A stretch of 11,421 nt of DNA from an uncultured Prevotellaceae bacterium (GTDB lineage Bacteria > Bacteroidota > Bacteroidia > Bacteroidales > Bacteroidaceae): positions 1 to 11,421 of the forward strand of contig CAMPCG010000062.1 of the NCBI GenBank assembly GCA_946644025.1. Direction: 5' to 3'. Numbering within the stretch: position 1 is the stretch's first letter; every line of letters starts with the position of its first letter. Positions 5,716-11,421 of the stretch are shown here, piece after piece. The notes beneath the pieces are model-generated. The model ran no database searches and was not told the DNA's origin. It worked only from the letters and a program-made list of their open reading frames with translations. The position numbers and the translations under genes are program-made.

Positions 5716-7260
5716 TTAGAAGGTGATTCGCAGGCCCAGCGGCAGAGTGAAGTCAAGGGGATGCTCCGTGTGCCAGGTCTTGACCTCGTCGCTGCCTCCG
5801 CCGAAGTGCCAGCGCAGCCCCGGCTCGGCGAAGAGTCCCACGTGGGGGGTGAGGTCGAGCTGCAGGCCCAGTCCCAGCCCTGCCGACCACTGCACCGAGG
5901 GATGCAGGCGCTCCGTCGTGGGCTCGTAGGCCCGTCCGTTCAGGATGTAGACGCTCTCCAGCGTGGAGCGCAGGGGCAGGCCGACGGAGGCCGAGGCTGC
6001 GGCGTAGGTGCTGAAGTGGCGGCCCAGGGTGTAGTGCCACGACAGGCTGATGGGCAGGCTGAGGTATTGCACCACCTGGTGCTGCGATAGCGTGACGTAG
6101 GTGTTGCCCGAGCGCATGTCGCTCGTCATCCGCTCGTAGCTCAGCCCTGCGCCTACCTGCCAGTGGGTGCCCAGTCGGCGGTTAACCATGAGGCCGAGGG
6201 TGAGCGGTCGGCGGTGGTGGGCCACGGAGTCGTAGACGGCGGGATTGGTCTCCGCGTTGGCGTAGGGCAGGCGCAGGTCGCGGCTGCCGCTCATGCCGCT
6301 ATAGGTCACGGCGAGCAGCCAGTCGCCGCCCTTTTCCGCCGTAGGCACGTGCAGGGGCCGGGCGGGGGGTGCCGGGGTCTCGGCGAGGTGGCCGCCCCCG
6401 TGACGGGGCTGCGGCGTGGCCGGGAGCGTGTCGGAAGGGGTTGGCAGGGAGTCGAGGCTGGATGCTTCCGCCACTGGGGCTAAGGGATTTACGGCGGGAT
6501 GGGGTTGATGGGGTGAATGGGGTTGATGGGCGGGGTGGGGTTGGTGGGCAGGGTGGGCATTATGGGCGGAGTGGGGGTGATGGGCGGGGGGAGCGGGGTG
6601 GGCATTATGGGCGGGCTGAGCTTCAGGAGTCTCGGGGCCTTTCTGGGCGAGTCCGGGCTCTTCGGGTTTTGTCGGCTGCCAGAGCCATAGACCCAAGGGC
6701 AGCGCCACGGCCAGCAACAGCAGCACCATGGGCCGCAGCCATCGGCGCAGCAGGGCCTTGGCATGGAAGAGCTGCGAGGACGAGCTGTGAGGGTCGATGT
6801 GCAGCAGCTTGGCAATCTCCTTGTGGGTCATTCCCTCGAGCACGAAGAGCCTGAACACCTTACGGTAGCCCTCGGGCAGGGCGTCGACGGCGGCGAGTAT
6901 TTCCGCCACGGCCAGCGACGACTCCGCCCGGTTGCTCACCGTTGCCGACTGCGGCAGTGGCGCCGTGTAGCAGGGCGTCAGGGGCTGTCGTTTCTGCTGG
7001 CGCAGGAAGGACAGGGCCACGCGCTGCGTGAGTCTCGTCATCCACGGCTCGGCGCTGGCGGTGTCCCTCAGCTGGCTTATCTGGTAGAAGATGAGCAGGA
7101 AGGCATCGTGGAGCAGGTCGTCGGCCACGGCCTCGTCGTGGACATAGCCCAGGCAGACGGCGCGCAACGGCTGGCGCATGGCAGTGTAAAGCAGGGCGAA
7201 CGCCTCCTGGTCGCCCTGCTTACAGCGTTCTGCTATCTGCTGCAACTGCTTCGAGTCCAC
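5716..7260 (-). CDS. ECF-type sigma factor fused to transmembrane helix, His/Pro linker and outer-membrane beta-barrel
   Basis: With the GTG at 7260 as start this is 514 residues. Order: sigma region 2 (about 22-91, with LGYVHDEAVADDLLHDAFLL), sigma region 4 (about 123-175, with ALPEGYRKVFRLFVLEG and MTHKEIAKLLHI, the helix-turn-helix), basic RRWLRP, one hydrophobic helix (177-195), a 115-residue linker rich in His, Pro and Ala (197-310), then amphipathic beta-strands to the end (about 313-514), closing in GLRITF with the terminal Phe typical of outer-membrane barrels. The basic residues before the helix predict the sigma part inside. No anti-sigma domain is seen. The frame extends upstream to an ATG at 7467, but that part is the shadow of the preceding gene, and no Met occurs before the sigma-2 core, so GTG is favoured. 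An internal ATG at 6729, at the membrane helix, could alone make a signal-peptide barrel protein. It follows the 596-residue protein by 17 bases, third in the operon. Confidence 0.85.
   Translation of the reverse strand: MDSKQLQQIAERCKQGDQEAFALLYTAMRQPLRAVCLGYVHDEAVADDLLHDAFLLIFYQISQLRDTASAEPWMTRLTQRVALSFLRQQKRQPLTPCYTAPLPQSATVSNRAESSLAVAEILAAVDALPEGYRKVFRLFVLEGMTHKEIAKLLHIDPHSSSSQLFHAKALLRRWLRPMVLLLLAVALPLGLWLWQPTKPEEPGLAQKGPETPEAQPAHNAHPAPPAHHPHSAHNAHPAHQPHPAHQPHSPHQPHPAVNPLAPVAEASSLDSLPTPSDTLPATPQPRHGGGHLAETPAPPARPLHVPTAEKGGDWLLAVTYSGMSGSRDLRLPYANAETNPAVYDSVAHHRRPLTLGLMVNRRLGTHWQVGAGLSYERMTSDMRSGNTYVTLSQHQVVQYLSLPISLSWHYTLGRHFSTYAAASASVGLPLRSTLESVYILNGRAYEPTTERLHPSVQWSAGLGLGLQLDLTPHVGLFAEPGLRWHFGGGSDEVKTWHTEHPLDFTLPLGLRITF
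6496..6612. repeat. Minisatellite-like tract encoding the His/Pro/Ala linker
   Basis: Repeated units read as AHNAHPA, AHQPHPAHQPHS and PHQPHP on the - strand. On the + strand they form many runs of three to five G with short spacers, a dense G-quadruplex-type pattern. Unit number probably varies between strains, changing the length of the periplasmic linker without breaking the frame because units are multiples of three. Confidence 0.75.
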
Positions 7261-7277
7261 GTCGTACGAGGGGGTGT

Positions 7278-9068
7278 TTATTTCACGACAATCTTGCGTC
7301 CGCCGCTGATGTAGATGCCCTTGGGCAGCCGGCCGCCGCGCGTGGCCCACTGGTCGCTGGCCAGCCTGCGGCCCGCCAGGTCGCAGACGGCAGGACTGTC
7401 GGCCATCGGGGCGCGGGTGACGGGCTCGATGGCGGTGGCGTCGCCGGGCTTCCCCTTGTCGCCCCACACGCTGCGTGAGATGTCCAGGTTGGCGTGCGGC
7501 TTCTTGTCGGCTGCATAGAGACAGGCGCGGAACGGGGCCATCACGTCGGCGGCACCGACCTGGAGGAAACTGTAGTCGGCGGGCGAGTAGACGTAGTAAT
7601 CGGGCGAGAGGCGGCGGCTCACCGTCGTTCCCACGAAGTCGACGGCCCCGCCGCGCACGATGGCCTCGCCAGTCATGGGCACGCTCGTGTCGACACCCGT
7701 GAAGAGCAGGCGCGAGCCTACGTAGACGCCGAGGATGTAGGGCTGGTAGGCCTCCATCTCCGACAGCGAATTCAGCACGGCCACGGTGAGCGTGTCGGCG
7801 TCGTAGCCATAGTAGCGCAGCACCTTGAGCATGTCGGCGTGAAGGGCCTCGGTATCGCTGTTCACGTCGTAGAGGTTGACGTGGGTGGGCCGGAAGGGCA
7901 GGACGATGGTCTCGGAGTAGCCCCGGCCCACGGCCTCGTCGGCAGGGTCGGCGTAGGAGGGCGTCATCAGGTAGCTGACGAACTTCGCACGGAAGGCCAT
8001 CGGACAGTAGAAGTCGTGGCCCTCGGTCAGGCTGATGTGCTCTGCCTCCAGCCCGCGTACCAGGTTGAGGCTATTGTCGAGGCCGGGCATCTGGTCGCAG
8101 TCGGCATCGAGGTAGTAGATGCAGTTGGGGTTGGCCCTCGAGGCATCAAAGGCCACACTCGACTCCTCGACGGAGGGGACCTTCAGGCCGCGCAGGTCTA
8201 TGGCGACGGCCTCTGCGGGGATGGCCAGCGTGACTTCACCGCCACTTTCAGTGGGAGCGGCTTCTTCGGGTAAAAGTTCTACAACCTCTCCCTGGGCCGT
8301 CCAGTAGGTGACGGTGCCGGTGCCGGCGCGGGCGGTGAAGCAGAGCGAGTCGATGGGTTCCAGGCCGTAGGGCATACCATAGCCGGCCTTCAGCGCGTAG
8401 CGGCCACCGCTGCGGAACACGCCATCGTAGGCAAAGGCCGTCTCGGCGCTGCGGTGGGAGGGCAGCGTGCTGGCCACGTGCTTGCTGAAGAGCCGCTCGC
8501 CGCTGTCGCGGTCCTCGAGCCACACCACGATGCCGTCGCGCTCGCCCTTGCCGTCACGGGCGCCGAAATAGTCACCGTCGAGGTTTTCTACCCGCGCCCA
8601 GCCCTTGATGCGGCTGCCGTAGAACACGCCATCGCGGCTCAGCATGTCGAGCGAGAACGTGGCCTTCATGTCGAGCTTGCGAAGGGGCTGGACGGTGACG
8701 TCATACGTGCCGACGCACTCGCGGCCGCCGGCATCGGTAGACAGGCGCAGCTGCAGCCGCCCCTGGGGCAGGACGGTGTAGAGCAGCAGCGGGCGGCTGC
8801 TGCCGGCCTTGACGCTGACGAGGGTGTCAAGACAGGGCGAGAGGCTGTCGTCGTCGAGGTTGAGAGCCGTCAGGTAGAGACGGCCCTCGAAGTCGGCGGC
8901 CGAGCGGTTGTGTACACTGAGGTCTATCTTCTGCGTCAGTTGTGCCACCTGGTTGCCGTAAAGCCTGATGGAGTCTACACCGAGGGCACTGTCGGCGGCG
9001 ACGCCCGTGTCGGCACCTGCCGTCAGCGAGAGCAGCAGGCCGAGGAGGGTAAGGGTTAATGTCTTCAT
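7278..9068 (-). CDS. Secreted protein with CTD-like tail, unknown function, 596 aa
   Basis: The protein starts with a signal peptide (MKTLTLTLLGLLLSLTAGA). Residues 30-130 form a beta-sandwich resembling CARDB/Ig-like folds (KIDLSVHNRSAADFEGRLYL). A middle region (about 135-250) has further beta-rich sequence and a DGDYFGARDGKG loop. Residues 310-530 match a module seen at the C-terminal side of many Prevotella secreted proteins (NPNCIYYLDAD, GHDFYCPMAF, ETIVLPF, APFRACLY). The end (559-596) has the form VCDLAGRRL..LPKGIYISGGRKIVVK, like type IX secretion or surface-sorting tails. I chose the ATG at 9068 because it gives a proper signal peptide; three in-frame ATGs at 9113, 9095 and 9077 lie in a tandem repeat just upstream. 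It follows the C13 peptidase gene by 53 bases and precedes the sigma-barrel gene by 17. No catalytic motif is visible; a binding or sensing role is a guess. Confidence 0.85.
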   Translation of the reverse strand: MKTLTLTLLGLLLSLTAGADTGVAADSALGVDSIRLYGNQVAQLTQKIDLSVHNRSAADFEGRLYLTALNLDDDSLSPCLDTLVSVKAGSSRPLLLYTVLPQGRLQLRLSTDAGGRECVGTYDVTVQPLRKLDMKATFSLDMLSRDGVFYGSRIKGWARVENLDGDYFGARDGKGERDGIVVWLEDRDSGERLFSKHVASTLPSHRSAETAFAYDGVFRSGGRYALKAGYGMPYGLEPIDSLCFTARAGTGTVTYWTAQGEVVELLPEEAAPTESGGEVTLAIPAEAVAIDLRGLKVPSVEESSVAFDASRANPNCIYYLDADCDQMPGLDNSLNLVRGLEAEHISLTEGHDFYCPMAFRAKFVSYLMTPSYADPADEAVGRGYSETIVLPFRPTHVNLYDVNSDTEALHADMLKVLRYYGYDADTLTVAVLNSLSEMEAYQPYILGVYVGSRLLFTGVDTSVPMTGEAIVRGGAVDFVGTTVSRRLSPDYYVYSPADYSFLQVGAADVMAPFRACLYAADKKPHANLDISRSVWGDKGKPGDATAIEPVTRAPMADSPAVCDLAGRRLASDQWATRGGRLPKGIYISGGRKIVVK

Positions 9069-9113
9069 AGTCGTCATAGTTGTTATAGTTGCCATAGTAT
9101 TTATAGTTGCCAT
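9066..9113. repeat. Tandem repeat stacking four in-frame start codons
   Basis: On the - strand CTATGGCAACTATAAATA-like units (two of 18 bases, then two of 9) each carry an ATG in the same frame, at 9113, 9095, 9077 and 9068. All lead into the 596-residue secreted protein. The extra residues read MATINT, MATITT, MTT before MKTLTL. Confidence 0.8.
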
Positions 9114-9121
9114 AGTCTTGG

Positions 9122-10030
9122 CTAACGCTTTCGTCCTTGCAGGTCGTAGACAGGACGGACAGCGGCGGGAGACTGGAGGGGGCTGATGGCCGTCGGCGTT
9201 GCGCTGAAGGCCCACTGGCGGGCCAGTTCGGCGGGCTGGGCATCGAGGGAGGGGGTCTCGGGGCGGCTGTCGTGCTGGCGGGCGTAGTCGAAAGCCTCCT
9301 GCATGGTGACGTGGCCGTCGCCGTCCTGGTCGGAGCCTACGGGCGCTCCCCGCTCGTCGTGCTGGGCCACGGCGCAGGTCCAGTGGTAGACGAACTCGTC
9401 GTAAGGGCGCTCCTTGCTGGCCCACGACATCTGGCTGGCCGAGCAGGCGGCGGTGATGACGCGGCCCTCGCCCTGCAGCTCCTGCGCAAAGGCTCCGGCA
9501 TAGCACTGGCCCAACAGGACGCTCATCGTAGCGGGGCGGCACTGGCCCAGCAGGTCGGCCAGCTCCCGGGGGGTGAGGCTCTGGCCGTCCCAGAGCCAGA
9601 GGCGCACGTTGCCGTCGGCGTCGCGCTCGCCGTGGTCGGTGATGAAGACGAAGAGGCGGTCGGCAGGCGTCAGCGTGAGCGACAGGCTGCGAAACACTTC
9701 GTCCAGATTCTGGCGCGTGGCGGCAAGCGAGAGGTCGGGCTCGCCGTCGCCGTCGAGGTCGGTGGCCGACGAGGCAAAGCCCCACGCACCGTCGCGCAGC
9801 ATGTCGGCAGCGGGAGCGTCGCCGTCGGCCATGAGCAGGGTGACGTGGTCCTTGGCCAGGTGACACTCCTGACGCAGCGTGCGGTAGAGAAAGGCGCAGT
9901 CGTTCCAGTAACGCTCGTGGTTGAACATCTTGCTGCGCCCGCCGCTGACGATGACGGCGCGGGTCTCGCCAGCACACACCAGCACACAGCCGAGGAAAGC
10001 CTGTAAAAGAAGATGTCGCATCGTGTTCAT
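9122..10030 (-). CDS. Secreted C13 (legumain-like) cysteine peptidase
   Basis: This 302-residue protein carries the clan CD caspase-like fold of peptidase family C13: first strand RAVIVSGG near 27-31, FNHERYWNDC near 36-45, catalytic His133 in FITDHGERD, and catalytic Cys176 in LLGQCYAGAF. Two calcium-binding-like DxDGDG loops occur at 91-96 and 234-239, the second continuing as an EF-hand-like GHVTMQEAF. A hydrophobic N-terminus (RHLLLQAFLGCVLVCAG) is a signal peptide; no clean lipobox is present. The ATG at 10030 is chosen over 10066; 10021 is also possible. The C-terminus stops at VYDLQGRKR, the first part of the CTD-type tail seen complete in the next gene, so the sorting tail looks cut short. 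It is first in an operon with the secreted protein and the sigma-barrel fusion. Family members cleave proteins after Asn, Asp or basic residues; specificity here is unknown. Confidence 0.9.
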   Translation of the reverse strand: MNTMRHLLLQAFLGCVLVCAGETRAVIVSGGRSKMFNHERYWNDCAFLYRTLRQECHLAKDHVTLLMADGDAPAADMLRDGAWGFASSATDLDGDGEPDLSLAATRQNLDEVFRSLSLTLTPADRLFVFITDHGERDADGNVRLWLWDGQSLTPRELADLLGQCRPATMSVLLGQCYAGAFAQELQGEGRVITAACSASQMSWASKERPYDEFVYHWTCAVAQHDERGAPVGSDQDGDGHVTMQEAFDYARQHDSRPETPSLDAQPAELARQWAFSATPTAISPLQSPAAVRPVYDLQGRKR

Positions 10031-10150
10031 AATGTAAAGGTACAAAGAATGGGTAAAAGACTGCACGCACAGGCAGACTTTTATTACATTTTAACAGAAA
10101 TTATTGTTCACCCATGCAGTATTCCGACCGCAAATGACACCAAAAGCTAT
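10031..10150. promoter_or_regulatory. Divergent promoter region, boxes not resolved
   Basis: This AT-rich gap separates the start of the - strand peptidase operon (10030) from the + strand glycosyltransferase (10151) and should hold both promoters. Near-matches to the -7 box occur (ATTCTTTG and TACCTTTA on the - strand, TACATTTT at 10085-10092 on the + strand), but none has a TTTG box at the right distance, so I assign none. Confidence 0.35.
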
Positions 10151-10771
10151 ATGCAAACAGAACAACAAAGGCAAACGACCGACGTGGCCGTGCTCATCGT
10201 CTTCTCCAACCGCACGGCGATGCTCCGCCGCACGTTCGAGGCAGTCAGAAAGGCACGGCCCGCACACCTCTTATTATATCAGACAAGACCCGGCGCCACG
10301 ATGTACGACGCCGTGCGGTGGGCCTTCTCCCGCTACGACAAATGTATCGTGCTGGAAGAGGACAGCCTGCCCTCGACGAGATTCATCCCCTTCTGCAAGG
10401 AGCTGCTCGACCGCTACGAGAACGACCTGCGCATTGGCCTGATAGCGGGCTACAACCCCGAGGGGCTGACAGCAGCACCCTCGGACTATCTGTTCACCCG
10501 CGCGCTGCCCCGTTATGGATGGGCCTCGTGGCGCCGCGTGGTTAAGGAATGGGACGGCTCCTACGCCGTGGTTGACGACCCCTTCAACATGCACCAGCTC
10601 GAAGCCTTGAGCCGCCGCGTGGAAGGCTGGGACGGCATGACCGAACTGCTGCGCCGCCACAAGCGCCAGGGCATCCCCGTATGCCAAACGGTGATGTGGG
10701 CACACATGGCCCTCAACTCCTGCCTCACCATCATGCCCACCCGCAATATGCTCCGCATCGAAGGCCCCTGA
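10151..10771 (+). CDS. Shortened GT2-like glycosyltransferase, 206 aa, possibly degenerate
   Basis: The protein resembles Bacteroidales nucleotide-sugar glycosyltransferases with a GT-A fold: first strand VAVLIVFSNRTAMLRRTFEAVRKA (about 11-33), an acidic metal-binding motif IVLEEDSLPS in the place of the usual LEDDC.P, FCKELLDRYENDLRIGLIAG, and RYGWASWRRV matching the W.WATWRRAW motif. Between YQTRPG and the helix before the acidic motif, roughly 40-45 residues present in relatives, including the usual DGP.. and NLG.. segments, are missing. The end at MLRIEGP also comes early compared with about 300 residues in the family. The start at 10151 is chosen because the open frame upstream to 10013 translates promoter sequence. 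It may be a compact paralogue or a decaying copy still open. A donor or acceptor sugar cannot be named. Confidence 0.7.
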   Translation: MQTEQQRQTTDVAVLIVFSNRTAMLRRTFEAVRKARPAHLLLYQTRPGATMYDAVRWAFSRYDKCIVLEEDSLPSTRFIPFCKELLDRYENDLRIGLIAGYNPEGLTAAPSDYLFTRALPRYGWASWRRVVKEWDGSYAVVDDPFNMHQLEALSRRVEGWDGMTELLRRHKRQGIPVCQTVMWAHMALNSCLTIMPTRNMLRIEGP

Positions 10772-10792
10772 CTCTGAGGCACTGTCCAACGA

Positions 10793-10995
10793 TCAAAGGA
10801 GACCGTTCTTTTGCATCAGTTTCTTCAGTTCCTTATTGGTGATGCTGGCCTGGTCGGACTTGTCGTAAATGGTGACGAGGGTGATGTCTGCGCCGTCGGT
10901 CTCCATTAAAACGGTATGTGTGATGACCCTTGCACCACCACTCTTACCTTAAGTTCGCGGGCAAAGTCGGGCGTAGTGTTTATTTTACAGTTCAT
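10793..10995 (-). pseudogene. RelE/ParE-type toxin remnant with internal deletion and frameshift
   Basis: The - strand reads MNCKINTTPDFARELK from an ATG at 10995, a typical Bacteroidales RelE-type N-terminus, overlapping the antitoxin stop by 11 bases as in an intact operon. The reading frame then breaks, and in another frame the family C-terminus appears: GKSGGARVIT near 10940, then TLVTIYDKSDQASITNKEL, ending in TGA at 10793-10795. Intact relatives are about 95-105 residues; here about 60 central residues are missing and the total of 203 bases is not a multiple of three. The residual N-terminal frame stops after 29 codons. The toxin, which would cleave mRNA at the ribosome, should be inactive. 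Confidence 0.8.
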
Positions 10996-11209
10996 TGAGT
11001 AGCTCCTCCGCATTGATTCCTTCAAGCTGGCCGTCCTTCATCCGACGGAGCTGGCCGAAAGCATGGTCTATTTTGGCGAGTGTCTGCTCTTTGGGCGTGA
11101 CAGCCGTGCGTACCACATCGGCCTCGCTGTAAGTCCAGCCCATCTTAGAAACCATCTTCTTGAAGAAACTGACCTCATGATTAGGGATGTTGATGGTAAT
11201 TGCTGTCAT
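10985..11209 (-). CDS. Antitoxin of a RelE-type module, 74 aa, apparently intact
   Basis: I start the protein at the ATG at 11209 (MTAITINIPNHEVSFF), since the open frame upstream to 11275 reads through the promoter and palindrome. The N-terminus has the beta-strand plus helix (AITINIP, then SFFKKMVSKMGW) of small Bacteroidales antitoxins. The C-terminal half (AKIDHAFGQLRRMKDGQLEGINAEELLNEL in outline, about 45-74) should wrap the toxin. Its end overlaps the start of the deleted RelE-type toxin by 11 bases, so it is now a solitary antitoxin unless a toxin elsewhere uses it. It begins 13 bases after the stop of an open frame that enters from the right edge. Confidence 0.8.
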   Translation of the reverse strand: MTAITINIPNHEVSFFKKMVSKMGWTYSEADVVRTAVTPKEQTLAKIDHAFGQLRRMKDGQLEGINAEELLNEL

Positions 11210-11222
11210 ATCGAGACTGTAT

Positions 11223-11421
11223 TTAGAAATTTGCTGCAAATTTACGAAATTTCCGCGATACACTTGCTTTTTCATTCACCTTTTTATATATTTTAGGCAA
11301 AGGACACTGAACATCTTGAAAAGCGAGAGGTATATCAATTTTTTTTCGTAACTTTGGCTTTGCCGTAGTTACTCCGTCTTCCATATAACAAATTTGTTTA
11401 GGATGCTTCTGCAAGTCTCTG
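11223..11421 (-). CDS. C-terminal part of an unidentified protein, cut by the window edge
   Basis: An open frame enters from the right edge and runs 65 codons to TAA at 11223-11225. The product is Lys-rich and hydrophilic, with KQICYMEDGVTTAKPKLRKK near the start and KKVNEKASVSRKFRKFAANF at the end. The base composition is much more AT-rich than the rest, where chance stops would be frequent, so the length argues weakly for a real gene. Its end overlaps the proposed antitoxin promoter and lies 13 bases before the antitoxin ATG. I do not recognise it. Confidence 0.4.
   Translation of the reverse strand, partial: RDLQKHPKQICYMEDGVTTAKPKLRKKIDIPLAFQDVQCPLPKIYKKVNEKASVSRKFRKFAANF
11227..11244 (-). 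promoter_or_regulatory. Antitoxin promoter -7 box within an inverted repeat
   Basis: TAAATTTG on the - strand (11237-11244) fits the -7 box TAnnTTTG. It overlaps a perfect inverted repeat AAATTTG-CTG-CAAATTT at 11227-11243, a plausible site for autorepression by the antitoxin 18 bases downstream. No TTTG box is seen 19 bases upstream, so the promoter call is tentative. Confidence 0.45.

Noticed and set aside
6496..6612. A CRISPR array or other spaced repeat.
   Set aside because: The repeats are short, directly adjacent and encode an in-frame His/Pro linker, and there are no unique spacers.
7261..7467. An extended start at 7467 for the sigma-barrel protein.
   Set aside because: The 69 extra residues are an Arg-rich shadow of the end of the secreted-protein gene, and the sigma homology begins only after the GTG at 7260.
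9069..10070. An N-terminal extension of 334 residues on the 596-residue secreted protein (one long frame from 10070 to 7278).
   Set aside because: The added part is Arg/Pro/His-rich shadow translation of the C13 peptidase gene in another frame, and the true start with a signal peptide is at 9068.

Overview
The window looks like chromosomal DNA from a Bacteroidales bacterium, most likely a Prevotella-type member of the Prevotellaceae. The reasons are Bacteroidota-style promoters (TTTG, 19 bases, TAnnTTTG) with weak or absent Shine-Dalgarno sites, a GH97 glycoside hydrolase, a C13-type secreted cysteine peptidase, a secreted protein ending in the KGIYI..GRKIVVK tail common in Prevotella, and VapC- and RelE-type toxin-antitoxin modules of Bacteroidales type. 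The core is GC-rich. The two ends (about 1-160 and 11210-11421) are AT-rich and look like accessory DNA.

Layout. 22-139: a long imperfect inverted repeat. 160-315 (+): a 51-residue small protein, followed by a strong hairpin. 386-1038 (-): a PIN-domain toxin and its antitoxin, overlapping by 4 bases, with a perfect-spacing promoter and a 20-bp palindrome touching the antitoxin start. 1039-1417: a gene-free stretch with that promoter, its leader and a nested stem structure. 1418-5625 (-): a likely operon of a GH97 alpha-glycosidase, a 149-residue acidic cytoplasmic protein and a ClC chloride channel with CBS domains. 5646-5683: a terminator whose loop carries the -33 box of the GH97 promoter. 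5716-10030 (-): a three-gene operon. 10151-10771 (+): a shortened glycosyltransferase. 10793-11209 (-): an intact antitoxin with a deleted RelE-type toxin. 11223-11421 (-): the C-terminal end of an unidentified gene.

The most interesting part is the operon at 5716-10030. It encodes a secreted legumain-like (C13) cysteine peptidase, a 596-residue secreted protein with a CTD-like tail, and a 514-residue protein in which an ECF-type sigma factor (regions 2 and 4) runs without a break into one transmembrane helix, a long His/Pro/Ala-rich linker and a C-terminal outer-membrane beta-barrel ending in Phe. If the reading frame is real, one chain would join a sigma factor in the cytoplasm to a barrel in the outer membrane. 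This resembles the dual-membrane-spanning anti-sigma factors (Dma) reported in Bacteroides thetaiotaomicron, but with the sigma factor itself in the cytoplasmic position and no separate anti-sigma domain. The peptidase and secreted protein upstream could supply or process its signal; that link is inference from gene order only.

Decay and repeat activity recur: a RelE toxin with an internal deletion, a glycosyltransferase missing a stretch after its first strand, a peptidase whose secretion tail stops early, and low-complexity tracts at or inside several genes.
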